From an archaeon (lineage in GTDB: Archaea > Asgardarchaeota > Hermodarchaeia > Hermodarchaeales > Hermodarchaeaceae), in contig JABXGX010000125.1 in assembly GCA_016550405.1 (NCBI GenBank), positions 1 through 37,335 on the forward strand: a stretch of DNA of 37,335 nucleotides, given 5' to 3'. The translations under genes and the position numbers were made by a program. The notes under the pieces are model-generated. The model worked only from the letters and a program-made list of their open reading frames with translations. It had not been told where the DNA came from and did not search any database. This document shows, one piece after another, positions 16,941-25,410 of the stretch (position 1 is the stretch's first letter; the number at the start of each line of letters is the position of its first letter).

Positions 16941-18041
16941 GTGAAAATTACTGTCACCCTAATTAAAGCCGATATCGGAAGTATTGGTGGTCACATCCGA
17001 ACCTGTGATGTGACAACAGATGTCATCTGTCAAACTATCGATGAAGCCCATCAATCCGGACTTATCATAGACTACAAGATCTGGAATGCAGGTGATGATA
17101 GTGAGATATTGATGACCCATACCCGAGGAGTTGACGATGAAGAAATCCATAAAACCGCGTTTGATGCCCTCATGAAAGGTGCTGAAAATGCGAAAGAACG
17201 TGGTTTGTACGGGGCTGGACAGGACATCCTGAAAGAAGCTTTCAGTGGCAATGTCCGTGGAATGGGTCCTGGAGTAGCGGAGATGGAGTTTGAAGAACGC
17301 CCTGCTGAACCCTTTGTTGCCTTTACAGCGGATAAAACTGCCCCCGGAGCCTACAACTATCCCATTTATCGCATTTTCGCCGACCCTTTCAATACTGCGG
17401 GACTTATCATTGACCCAAAGATGCATGATGGCTTCATTTTCGAGGTCTTTGACATCAAGAACAACAAAATGGTCAAGTTAGAAACCCCTACTGAAACCTA
17501 TGACCTTCTTGCCCTCATCGGTTCAACCGAGGATTACGTCATCAAACGCGTCTATTCCAAAGACGAATCCCGAGGGATAGGCGCAGTCATTTCAACAGAA
17601 AAACTCTATGCGGTCGCCGGCAAATACGTCGGCAAAGATGACCCTGCAGCCATCGTTCGTGCTCAAAGTGGATTTCCTGCAACGGGCGAAGTTCTCGAAG
17701 GCTTTGCACTCGGTCATCTTGTAACCGGTTGGATGCGAGGCAGCCACAATGGACCACTTATGCCTGTACCACTCCATTTTTCCCAATGCACACGATTTGA
17801 CGGTCCCCCACGCATCACTGGCCTCGCATTCAGCATGAAAAACGGTGTATTGACAGAACCCATTGATGTCTTTGATGATCCCGCTTGGGACTTTACCCGA
17901 GACCAATGTATGTATGTTACCGATTATCTCCGTCGACATGGCCCCTTTGAACCTCATCGACTTCCTCCATCCTCAATGGAATACACTACTCTCCCACAGG
18001 TCTTGAAAAAGCTGCAGAGCCGATTTAAGCCGATTAAGTAG
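16941..18041 (+). CDS. fbp: Bifunctional fructose-1,6-bisphosphate aldolase/phosphatase
   Basis: A 366-residue archaeal-type class V FBPase. It joins triose phosphates to FBP and then dephosphorylates it to fructose 6-phosphate, making gluconeogenesis one-way. GTG 16941 is preferred to GTG 16932: the protein then begins MKITVTLIKADIGS like its relatives, and a GGTGG sits 5 nt upstream. With this start the Schiff-base lysine and its neighbours fall at Tyr229, Lys232, Asp233 and Asp234 (KYVGKDDP), the same numbering as in the studied Sulfolobus enzyme. Other blocks seen are GAGQDIL, GNVRGMGPGVAEME, DKTAPGAYN and GWMRGSHNGPLMPV. It is a single gene behind its own AT-rich promoter region (TTATTTAATAATG near 16857). 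Confidence 0.97.
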   Translation: MKITVTLIKADIGSIGGHIRTCDVTTDVICQTIDEAHQSGLIIDYKIWNAGDDSEILMTHTRGVDDEEIHKTAFDALMKGAENAKERGLYGAGQDILKEAFSGNVRGMGPGVAEMEFEERPAEPFVAFTADKTAPGAYNYPIYRIFADPFNTAGLIIDPKMHDGFIFEVFDIKNNKMVKLETPTETYDLLALIGSTEDYVIKRVYSKDESRGIGAVISTEKLYAVAGKYVGKDDPAAIVRAQSGFPATGEVLEGFALGHLVTGWMRGSHNGPLMPVPLHFSQCTRFDGPPRITGLAFSMKNGVLTEPIDVFDDPAWDFTRDQCMYVTDYLRRHGPFEPHRLPPSSMEYTTLPQVLKKLQSRFKPIK

Positions 18042-18107
18042 TGTAAACGTTGCCATCACAACTACCCAAGAATTGCCTCCAGTACGCGTCCTTCATTATG
18101 TTTAGGT

Positions 18108-18130
18108 GCATGTATACAAAGTATATGTGC
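18108..18130. other. 10-bp stem with three-base loop downstream of fbp
   Basis: GCATGTATAC-AAA-GTATATGTGC can form a 10-pair RNA stem including two G-U pairs. It lies 67 nt after the fbp stop, in a 211-nt spacer with no convincing gene. It may be a 3'-end structure or a regulator site; nothing else marks it. Confidence 0.3.
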
Positions 18131-18252
18131 AAAATTAGGGCAAGCTCCATAAGATTCACTGACTACTGAAAATAGGCGTCTTTACAAACCATGAATCCAC
18201 TAACAATCAGAGGGGCACTTACGGAGTAAGTAATAAAAAATTGAGTAAGAAA

Positions 18253-18328
18253 TGGCGGGCCCGCAGGGATTTGAACCCCGGATCTACAGGTCCGAAGCCT
18301 GTCGCCGTATCCACTTGGCCACGGGCCC
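18253..18328 (-). tRNA. tRNA-Arg (anticodon UCG), CCA encoded
   Basis: A full cloverleaf can be drawn on the minus strand. The acceptor pairs GGGCCCG with CGGGCCC, the D-stem is GCC/GGC, and the anticodon stem ACAGG/CCTGT holds loop CTTCGGA with anticodon TCG. The T arm is CGGGG-TTCAAAT-CCCTG, with discriminator G and a genome-encoded CCA at 18253-18255. It has no intron. UCG reads CGA and, by wobble, CGG arginine codons. It is divergent from the arginyl-tRNA synthetase gene, with its 5' end 133 nt from the argS start. TTAAAATAG on the minus strand about 35-40 nt upstream could be its TATA box. Confidence 0.96.
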
Positions 18329-18461
18329 ACATTAGAAACAGGCGAGTTATAGCCTCACCTATTTTAATCGTTTCGTTCCTGTTTTTGATGTTTTAGGCAA
18401 TGAATAACCTGACGAAAAAGAGAAAAGGCTGACTCGGCGTTATCTCAATAGGATTCAGATA

Positions 18462-20333
18462 ATGGTGAAAGTCAAAAATCCCTGGGCAGAATTTCGAAAA
18501 CAAGTCATAGAAGCCCTTCATTTAGCAAGTGGGCAAGATCTCAGCAGGTATCTCGAAATACCCGGTGACCCACAGCATGGGGACTTGGCTTGCACCGCCG
18601 CATTCCATCTAGCTCAGCAGCTTAAAAAAAGTCCTGCGGAAATTGCCAAAGATCTTGCTGTCTTTGATCCTATTCGGTTTCCCCTGATTGAGCAAGTTAT
18701 CCCACAGGGTCCATATGTTAATTTCTACATCAATATCATCCTGTATCGCCGTCTGGTTGTCGATGCAATTCAAGCTGATAGGTCCTCGTATGGAAAATCA
18801 AAGATATTTGTGGGAAATCATGTAGTTGTGGAATATCCAGCCGTGAATCCGAACAACCCATTGCATATTGGGCATGCTCGGAATGCCGTCCTTGGTGATG
18901 CCGTGTCTGGGTTAATGGAAGCCGTCGGTTACGATGTTACCCGGATGGATTATATCAATGACTTAGGACTCCAGATCGCCGTCGCTTACTGGGCCCTCAA
19001 GCACTTGGATGCATCAAAATACAAAGGAAAATATGACCAGATAATTGGGCGACTCTATGTAGATGCCCAAGAAAAATATGATGAAACTCAAGTTCGTCAA
19101 TACCTGAAGCTCATGGAAGAAGGAGACAATGAAGTGGCTTCTGCCGCCCGAAAGATGTCTGAAAGAGTGCTGCGAGCCCATCATAGGACCCATGACCGAC
19201 TAAACGTGCATCATGATCTGTTAGTTTGGGAAAGTGACATTGCCCATTCTGGTCTGTTTGCTGAAGGTCTACAGAAAATCATGAAAGCGCCGACAGCATC
19301 ACGTCCATCTAAAGGTGAGAAGGCAGGGTGCGTCATTGTAGACCTAGGTGCCTACGAGGAATTCAAACAACTGAAAGATACTGAGAAGGTTTTGGTCCGC
19401 TCCGATGGTGTAGCCACCTACACAGGGAAAGACATTGTATTCCACTTTTGGAAATTCGGCATCATACCTGACCCGTTCAAATACAAGCAATTCAAGAGCC
19501 CTAAAACCCATGACAACGTCATTTGGACCACCACTCAACAAGGCGAAACCGGCCACTATCGTCCTGCCGACATCATCTACAATGTTATTGGTATGCCCCA
19601 AAGCCAAGAACAACGAACCGTTTATCTTACGCTAGAAACTTTAGGCTACAAGAAAGCATCAGCCAATTACTACCATCTCGCCTACGAGTTCGTCACCCTA
19701 CCCAGCACTCGCATCTCCGGAAGAAAAGGGACCTGGATCGATCAAAGCACTGACGACATCATTCGAGAAGCCACGCGCCGAGCCCGAAAAGAAGTGAAAA
19801 AACGTAATCCCGACGCTGACACAAAATTCCTCCGACAAGTCGCCGAAGCCGTTGGATCCGCTGCAGTTAGATACTCCTTACTCAAAGTTGCAGTCGAAAA
19901 ACAAATCGTGTTCAAATGGGAAGATATGCTCAACTTCGACGGCAACGCCGCCCCCTACCTGATGTACACTCACGCCAGAGCCTGCTCAATCCTCCAGAAA
20001 GAAGCCGCGCCAACTACAGCACGAATCAGCAGCCTAAAAAATCCCTACGAAACTGAACTCGTCAAGCTCCTTGGTCGGTTCCCAGCCCTGCTTCTGGAAA
20101 TCGTTGAAGGAATACGTCGTGAAGTCTGGGGCACCCGCATCGAGCTCTTCCATCTTGCTGAGTATGCTTATGCCTTATGCGTGGCTTTCAATTCCTTCTA
20201 CAATCATTGCCCGGTCCTCAAAGCGGACACAACTGCTCTCAAAAACGCTCGGTTACTTCTTGTTGACCTAAGTCGGCAAGTTCTTTCCAATGCCCTCAAG
20301 CTTCTTGGAATTGAACCCCTCGAGCGCATCTAG
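18462..20333 (+). CDS. argS: Arginyl-tRNA synthetase
   Basis: A 623-residue class I synthetase that charges tRNA-Arg. The N-terminal additional domain (residues 1-about 115) includes GDPQHGDLACTAAF. The HIGH motif is LHIGHARNAVLGD (HIGH at 135-138). The KMSKS region is replaced by RISGRKG (417-423), as in most non-KMSKS ArgRS enzymes. The C-terminal helical anticodon-binding domain ends in LLGIEPLERI, the usual ending. Length is typical. ATG 18462 fits the family start. It stands next to, and divergent from, the tRNA-Arg(UCG) gene, its own substrate. A run of nine C's begins 8 nt after the stop. The family assignment is certain. Confidence 0.97.
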   Translation: MVKVKNPWAEFRKQVIEALHLASGQDLSRYLEIPGDPQHGDLACTAAFHLAQQLKKSPAEIAKDLAVFDPIRFPLIEQVIPQGPYVNFYINIILYRRLVVDAIQADRSSYGKSKIFVGNHVVVEYPAVNPNNPLHIGHARNAVLGDAVSGLMEAVGYDVTRMDYINDLGLQIAVAYWALKHLDASKYKGKYDQIIGRLYVDAQEKYDETQVRQYLKLMEEGDNEVASAARKMSERVLRAHHRTHDRLNVHHDLLVWESDIAHSGLFAEGLQKIMKAPTASRPSKGEKAGCVIVDLGAYEEFKQLKDTEKVLVRSDGVATYTGKDIVFHFWKFGIIPDPFKYKQFKSPKTHDNVIWTTTQQGETGHYRPADIIYNVIGMPQSQEQRTVYLTLETLGYKKASANYYHLAYEFVTLPSTRISGRKGTWIDQSTDDIIREATRRARKEVKKRNPDADTKFLRQVAEAVGSAAVRYSLLKVAVEKQIVFKWEDMLNFDGNAAPYLMYTHARACSILQKEAAPTTARISSLKNPYETELVKLLGRFPALLLEIVEGIRREVWGTRIELFHLAEYAYALCVAFNSFYNHCPVLKADTTALKNARLLLVDLSRQVLSNALKLLGIEPLERI

Positions 20334-20449
20334 GCTAGCGCCCCCCCCCTTAATGGTCTAATATGACAAGAATTAAATATTACATAATGCACTAATATTC
20401 TTATTAAGCGAGAATAATTGAGGGCTCGTTTTAATGGAGATGATTCCTT

Positions 20450-21391
20450 TTGAAAATCGTATATCGTCACTGGGCGCTCGACCAAGGGCTCGAAGACATC
20501 CAAGCAAAAATATACACTGAAGCATCTGGTCTCCCAGTCCAGGCGGAGCAGATTCGTGCTCGAAACATGAGCCGCGATCCTAAAATGACTCGCTATGCCC
20601 TAACAGAAAACGGCGACCCCCTCGCCTACATCACGGCACGGGATTCCACCAGCGAAAAAGGGCGAACCTACATTGGATATCCTTGGACTATGCCAGGTGC
20701 TCCTCCTGAAGTACAAGCTAAGTTATTTGATGATTTATTCGCTTTCTTAAAAAAGAGGAAGGAAACTGAAGAAATCGCGACAACCGTTGTTCTTACAGCA
20801 AAAATCGCTGAACAACAGCTCACCTACTGGCAAAAGAAGGGCTTTGAAGAAGATGAGCGGCTTTATCGTTACGTTCTCGATTTTACTGTTAAGGAGATAA
20901 GTAACTGGAAGCTAGAGAAAGAACTCACAGTGTTTACGAGTCGAGTTGCTACTAGCGAGGACCTCAAATACTTGTATGAAATTTCACAACTGGACCCAAC
21001 CCTTGCTGGGGAATTTCAAACAGAAGAAGCCCGAGAGAGTTATTTCAAAACTCGAGTACTTAAAGACGGCCATGCCGTTCTTCTCTTTGAGAAAGACAAA
21101 GTAATCGCTGCCAGTGCGCCACTCAAAATTGAACCTGATCAGCTCTTCCTCATCGCAGATAAACCACGGGTTATAATGCGGTTCACCGCAATCAGACCCG
21201 GTTACCAATATGCATGGAAGCGATTAGTGGTCGAAATTGCCAAGGAAATGCAAGCAGCAGGTTGGAGTGATACACCCTTACGAGCCAGCTTCTTCTTCTC
21301 AGCGAACGCACCCGTTGCCATTAACTTCGCACAAATGCGACCAGAACTTCAAATGTTCGAAATCATACTCAAAAAACCTTTAGCAGCCTAA
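20450..21391 (+). CDS. GNAT-type N-acetyltransferase-like protein, probably two tandem domains
   Basis: A 313-residue protein. The first half carries a GNAT-like run (RYALTENGDPLAYITARD, then IGYPWTMPGAPPEVQAKLFD and LTYWQKKGFEEDERLYRYVLDF). The second half begins again with SRVATSEDLKYLYEIS and LLFEKDKVIAASAPL, which looks like a second, weaker acetyltransferase domain. The acetyl-CoA-binding loop is not sharply conserved, so activity is uncertain. The start is TTG 20450, with GGAG about 10 nt upstream; an ATG nearby is in another frame. An AT-rich promoter-like stretch lies at 20371-20400. The DUF362 gene follows after 26 nt and is probably cotranscribed. Family is likely; substrate unknown. 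Confidence 0.65.
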   Translation: MKIVYRHWALDQGLEDIQAKIYTEASGLPVQAEQIRARNMSRDPKMTRYALTENGDPLAYITARDSTSEKGRTYIGYPWTMPGAPPEVQAKLFDDLFAFLKKRKETEEIATTVVLTAKIAEQQLTYWQKKGFEEDERLYRYVLDFTVKEISNWKLEKELTVFTSRVATSEDLKYLYEISQLDPTLAGEFQTEEARESYFKTRVLKDGHAVLLFEKDKVIAASAPLKIEPDQLFLIADKPRVIMRFTAIRPGYQYAWKRLVVEIAKEMQAAGWSDTPLRASFFFSANAPVAINFAQMRPELQMFEIILKKPLAA

Positions 21392-21417
21392 GACACAAAT
21401 GCTAGTTGGTTAAGCTG

Positions 21418-22257
21418 ATGACCACTGTTGCCGTCGTTAACACAGATTCCTTCGATAAGGCCATTGACACCATCGGGGGGCTAAATAACCTCAACAATCC
21501 AGATCGGAAAGTCGTTGTAAAGGTTGGAATCTATAATCCCAAAACGGGGATTTGTTCCACGGTGAAGACAGTGACTTCTATCATCGCAGCCTTCGATAAA
21601 GCCCCCGCGCTCCTAATTGCTGAATCCGACAGCAGAGCAGGTCCCGGATTGAAACGGTTAGAGGTCTGGAACAATTGTTACAATGAAAGGGCTGTGCCTT
21701 TCAATCTGTCTCAGGACAAAGAAACCCAGTTAATCGAAGTTGCCGGAGAAGAAATACCCTTCTCCCAAACACTGTTACAACCCAAAACCCTCATCAGCAC
21801 TCATGTCCCCCGCCGATATGAAAAAGCCGGGTTAGAAGATTTAATGAATATGGGCTTTGTCATTAAAAACCTCTTTGGACTCATTCTCGATACCAAGAAA
21901 CATCGATTCCACAACCGGCTCTCCACAGCTCTTCTGGATATGTATGAAGCTGTAGGCGGCATCGACCTAGCAGTCCTCGATGCAACTCATGCGTTCCTTG
22001 GGTGGAAAAAGAAACGCATTACAGTATCCCCTGACCGACTCATCGTTGGAAAGGACGCATTTGCAGTTGAGGCTGTGGGTATGCACATGATGGGCTTCGA
22101 TCCGCTCGAAATGCCCGTGCTTCAAGAAGCCCAAAAACGAAAATTAGGCGAAATCAACCTGAAGAAAATAAACATCGTCGGAGATATTGAAGGCCCCAAA
22201 CAAATGGTCACTCAGGCCTTTAGCAAGCTTAAGCCTAAGAACCAACATCAAGAGTGA
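21418..22257 (+). CDS. DUF362-domain protein
   Basis: A 279-residue protein similar to the DUF362 family: VVVKVGIYNPKTGICSTVKT near the N-terminus, LLIAESDSRAGPGLKRLEVW, PKTLISTHVPRRYEKAGLED, then NLFGLILDTKKHRFH, and near the end IDLAVLDATHAFLG followed by VGKDAFAVEAVGMHMMGFDP. Many relatives carry ferredoxin-like cysteine clusters, but none is present here. ATG 21418 is chosen over the in-frame TTG 21406. The gene follows the GNAT gene closely and is convergent with msrA, with 25 nt between their ends. The biochemical role of the family is not settled, and I infer nothing further. Confidence 0.75.
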   Translation: MTTVAVVNTDSFDKAIDTIGGLNNLNNPDRKVVVKVGIYNPKTGICSTVKTVTSIIAAFDKAPALLIAESDSRAGPGLKRLEVWNNCYNERAVPFNLSQDKETQLIEVAGEEIPFSQTLLQPKTLISTHVPRRYEKAGLEDLMNMGFVIKNLFGLILDTKKHRFHNRLSTALLDMYEAVGGIDLAVLDATHAFLGWKKKRITVSPDRLIVGKDAFAVEAVGMHMMGFDPLEMPVLQEAQKRKLGEINLKKINIVGDIEGPKQMVTQAFSKLKPKNQHQE

Positions 22258-22282
22258 TAACTGATTCGAAAGGGCAACTAGC

Positions 22283-22840
22283 TTATTCAAAGTCGCTCTT
22301 CAATTTCTCCGCGAATCCTATTTTGAGTTTCGACAGTTTAGGTGGAATTACAGCTCGCACATAGGCCTGGTTGGGATTTCGCGTAAAAAAGTTCTGATGA
22401 TAATCTTCCGCTTCAAAAAAAGCTTCAAAGGGTTCAATTGCCGTTACGATTGGCTTAGAATATTTACCTGATTTTTCAAGTTCCTTAATAACTTCCTCTG
22501 CAACATTTTTCTGTTCTTCATCATGATAAAAAATCACCGAACGATATTGCGTACCAACATCATTCCCTTGACGATTCAAAGTTGTCGGATCATGTGTGGC
22601 AAAGAAAACATCAAGCAATTCTCGAAAAGTAATTGCAGTAGGATCATAGGTAATCTGGATTACCTCAACATGGCCTGTTCGTCCCGTACTCACCTGTTTG
22701 TAGGTAGCTGTTTCGGCTTTTCCCCCCGAATATCCTGAAGCAACTTTCTGGACGCCTTTTAACCGAAGAAATACAGCTTCAGTACACCAGAAGCATCCAC
22801 CACCTAAAGTGGCAAATGCGGCTCTATTTGTACTGTTCAT
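22283..22840 (-). CDS. msrA: Peptide methionine sulfoxide reductase A
   Basis: A 185-residue MsrA. The catalytic motif [12 protein letters not shown] gives the nucleophilic Cys16, with Cys19 nearby. The [28 protein letters not shown] block and [17 protein letters not shown] are the usual family blocks (the latter starts within [10 protein letters not shown]). The enzyme reduces methionine-S-sulfoxide in proteins in the cytosol. ATG 22840 is preceded by GGTGA at 7 nt. There is no MsrB domain or neighbour. In an otherwise anaerobic gene set it points to occasional oxidative stress. It lies convergent to the DUF362 gene and divergent from the next gene. Confidence 0.96.
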   Translation of the reverse strand: MNSTNRAAFATLGGGCFWCTEAVFLRLKGVQKVASGYSGGKAETATYKQVSTGRTGHVEVIQITYDPTAITFRELLDVFFATHDPTTLNRQGNDVGTQYRSVIFYHDEEQKNVAEEVIKELEKSGKYSKPIVTAIEPFEAFFEAEDYHQNFFTRNPNQAYVRAVIPPKLSKLKIGFAEKLKSDFE

Positions 22841-22930
22841 TTTTATTTCACCAAATCTGATTCCTCACGAGCCGTCATACTTCAAAAATCCAATGAATTA
22901 ACGAGAATGCATCCGAAAAGTGGCCTAACC

Positions 22931-22941
22931 AAATATAATAA
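22931..22941 (+). promoter_or_regulatory. TATA box for the toroid-like gene
   Basis: AAATATAATAA at 22931-22941 lies 48 nt upstream of ATG 22989, a plausible archaeal distance with a short leader. GAGG at 22978-22981 would be the ribosome-binding site. Confidence 0.5.
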
Positions 22942-22988
22942 GCCAGCAATACACATCTTCCACAACTCACTGGTAATGAGGACTAGCA

Positions 22989-23927
22989 ATGTCTCCTACG
23001 ATCCCGAATTTTGATCCCGAGCTAGCAAAAGAGTATGTAACGAATTATGATGTCCCTGAAATTCTCGAATTTGTGAAGTTATTGTACCTTCGCGATATTC
23101 AGGGTACTCCGATTTCAGGATCAGAATTTCTTCGACAGCAAAAGAACACAGTTCCACTACTACAAACTGGGATGGTTCCATGGATTGAGAAGAACCGCAA
23201 ACGCAGCTTCCTTAGCTTCCAAGAAGTCCTCTCCTTTTTCGGGTATCTTGGCCTCAATGGCACACAAATCCCTGAACTTGTTGATGCTGTTGACCATACG
23301 TTCACGACCTATCCACGTCGCCATGGAGCCTTCATTGCTTCCAGTGGAAAAGTCAATCAATGCGCTAACACGAAATTTCTTCGTGCTGTCCTAGCTCTGG
23401 GATTCGCGAAGGATTCACGCGTCGAACGCGCTTGTGGGGAATATCTTGAAAGGAATCTTGGACACGAAGGAGAATGCCATGTCCGAACTGATGGGAACCC
23501 CTGTGCATATGTGATGGTTCACACGCTTCGCTGGTTGAATGAATACCCTGCAAAATGGCGAACCAAAGAGTACCATCGGTCAGTCAAGAATATCCAAAAC
23601 TACCTTCTCGCTCATGACTTGTCCACAGCGAATTATCCGCGGCGATATCCAGAGCCGAATAAGAATTGGTTCAAGTATGGTTACTTCCGCTCCTATCAAA
23701 GCAGTATCTTTGAAGCCACTGAAGCCTTAGTAGAAAGTGGTATTACACAACATAAGGCTCTTAAAAGAACCCTCAACGTGATTGGTTCAACCTGCATTAA
23801 TGGTGTAACATGGAAACCGCAATATATTCAGAAGCACTGGCCCATCAAAATACTGCCCCCACAACGTGGAGCTAACGTGGGAAGCCCTTGGCTCTCACTT
23901 CGAGGACTACGAATCACAAGGGGCTAA
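22989..23927 (+). CDS. Alpha/alpha-toroid (prenyltransferase/squalene-cyclase-repeat) like protein
   Basis: A 312-residue protein with repeated helical blocks like the terpene-cyclase/prenyltransferase alpha-alpha toroid. Examples are KFLRAVLALGFAKDSRVERA, then YLERNLGH with a Cys-rich turn, AYVMVHTLRWLNEYPAKW, NIQNYLLAHDLS, and WFKYGYFRSYQSSIFEATEA followed by LVESGITQHKALKRTL. It has neither the DxDD catalytic motif of squalene-hopene cyclases nor a clear zinc site of protein prenyltransferases, so it may be a binding or scaffold protein. The ATG 22989 start has GAGG upstream and a TATA box. Its end overlaps the convergent cDPG-synthetase-like gene by 4 nt. Fold assignment is moderate; function unknown. 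Confidence 0.55.
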   Translation: MSPTIPNFDPELAKEYVTNYDVPEILEFVKLLYLRDIQGTPISGSEFLRQQKNTVPLLQTGMVPWIEKNRKRSFLSFQEVLSFFGYLGLNGTQIPELVDAVDHTFTTYPRRHGAFIASSGKVNQCANTKFLRAVLALGFAKDSRVERACGEYLERNLGHEGECHVRTDGNPCAYVMVHTLRWLNEYPAKWRTKEYHRSVKNIQNYLLAHDLSTANYPRRYPEPNKNWFKYGYFRSYQSSIFEATEALVESGITQHKALKRTLNVIGSTCINGVTWKPQYIQKHWPIKILPPQRGANVGSPWLSLRGLRITRG

Positions 23928-25246
23928 GTCTTTTTCGGGAATTCTTTGAATACATCTTCAAGAGTGGGTTTACCGATTTCCTGCAGCTCATAACGCACTC
24001 GAACTGAAGGTTTGTTTATTTTGACAACGCGCCCCAAGTCGATGGGTGTGCCAATCACCACAACTTCCGCATCGACAGCATTAATTGTCTCTTCAAGTTC
24101 CTTCACTTGCTCTTTGCCATACCCCATGGCAGGAAGTATCTCACTTAGATGAGAGTATTTTTCGAAGGTGGCCTTGATAGATCCCACTGCGTATGGGCGG
24201 GGATCGATAATTGCTGCTGCACCGTACTTTTCTGCTGCCACCCAGCCTGCTCCGATTTCCATTTCCCCATGTGTTAATGTTGGTCCATCTTCGATAACAA
24301 GGGCGCGTTTCCCTCGGATAGCCTCTGGGTTGTCAACGAAGAGAGGTGAAGCTGCATCGATGATGATGGCTCGGGGATTTACTACGCGAATGGTTCGGCG
24401 GACTTGTTCGACACATTCGGGTTCGGCGCTATCGATTTTATTGATTATGACAACATCGGCCATACGCAGGTTGGTTTCTCCAGGGTGATACATAACTTCA
24501 TGGCCTGCACGGTGGGGGTCGGCAATGACGATATGAATGTCTGGTACATAGAACGGAAAGTCGTTATTACCTCCATCAAAAACGATCACGTCAGCTTCTT
24601 TTTCTGCTTCTTCAAGGATTTTACCATAATCAACGCCTGCGTACACGATGGCACCTCGGTTAATATGGGGTTCGTATTCTTCCATTTCCTCAATGGTCGT
24701 TTTGTATTTCTTGAGGTCCTCGATTGTCTCAAAGCGTTGCCATACCTGTTCTGCTAGGTCTCCGTAGGGCATTGGGTGCCGAATCACGACGACTTTCAAC
24801 CCTTTGTTGCGTAGGAGTTCAACGACGCGACGGCTGGTTTGACTCTTGCCTGCACCTGTTCGGACTGCACACACGGCAACAACTGGCTTCTTGCTTTGAA
24901 GCATTGTTGTGCCGGGTCCCATTAATCGAAAATCTGCGCCCATGGAGTGAACCCACGAGGCGAGGTGCATCACATCAAGGTGTGCAACATCGCTGTAGGC
25001 AAAAATGACTTGCTCAATATCATGTTCTTTTACCAGAGCTGGTAAAATATCCTCAGGGTAAATCGGAATACCTTCCGGATACAGCTTTCCGGCAAGAACT
25101 GGAGGATAGGTTCGTTCCTCAATACCGGGGATTTGCGTGGCTGTAAATGCGACGACCTCGTATTCTTCGTTGTCACGGAAATACACATTGAAATTATGAA
25201 AGTCGCGGCCTGCCGCACCCATGATTATAACTCGCCTTCGTGCCAT
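23924..25246 (-). CDS. Cyclic 2,3-diphosphoglycerate synthetase-like NTPase
   Basis: A 440-residue protein. Its N-terminal RVIIMGAAGRDFHNFNVYF begins a Rossmann-like domain. The P-loop CAVRTGAGKSQTSRR follows at about 126-140 (Lys134). Later blocks are VVVIRHPMPYGDLAEQ, EEYEPHINRGAIVYAGVDYG, VIVFDGGNNDFPFYVPD and VVIINKIDSAEP. This architecture matches the archaeal and bacterial group named after cyclic 2,3-diphosphoglycerate synthetase, which closes 2,3-DPG to its cyclic form with ATP; many relatives are annotated only as GTPases. ATG 25246 is chosen because GTGAT lies 7 nt upstream; the frame continues 21 codons further. It is convergent with the toroid-like gene. The family is clear; whether it makes cDPG here is inference. 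Confidence 0.85.
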   Translation of the reverse strand: MARRRVIIMGAAGRDFHNFNVYFRDNEEYEVVAFTATQIPGIEERTYPPVLAGKLYPEGIPIYPEDILPALVKEHDIEQVIFAYSDVAHLDVMHLASWVHSMGADFRLMGPGTTMLQSKKPVVAVCAVRTGAGKSQTSRRVVELLRNKGLKVVVIRHPMPYGDLAEQVWQRFETIEDLKKYKTTIEEMEEYEPHINRGAIVYAGVDYGKILEEAEKEADVIVFDGGNNDFPFYVPDIHIVIADPHRAGHEVMYHPGETNLRMADVVIINKIDSAEPECVEQVRRTIRVVNPRAIIIDAASPLFVDNPEAIRGKRALVIEDGPTLTHGEMEIGAGWVAAEKYGAAAIIDPRPYAVGSIKATFEKYSHLSEILPAMGYGKEQVKELEETINAVDAEVVVIGTPIDLGRVVKINKPSVRVRYELQEIGKPTLEDVFKEFPKKT

Positions 25247-25320
25247 AATGAACATCACATCCAGTTGTGAGCACGGTTGTGTCTCCCCAGTAAAAGCATT
25301 ACGTTTCATCAGAAAGCGAT

Positions 25321-25335
25321 ACTGTTGTCAACAGT
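25321..25335. promoter_or_regulatory. 15-bp perfect palindrome, possible operator
   Basis: ACTGTTG-T-CAACAGT is a perfect 7-1-7 inverted repeat. It lies in the spacer between the divergent cDPG-synthetase-like gene and the broken methyltransferase, 76 nt from the latter's start. Its form suits a dimeric winged-helix repressor site, but no regulator gene is adjacent. Confidence 0.35.
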
Positions 25336-25410
25336 TGAAACCGCTTTTCAGACAAGGAGAGTTTAAAGCACACATTGGGTTCACAGTATATGTTACTTGG
25401 AGCGGAATGT

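Noticed and set aside
20341..20349. Run of nine C's as a phase-variation tract
   Set aside because: It lies between genes, just after the argS stop, and would not change any reading frame.
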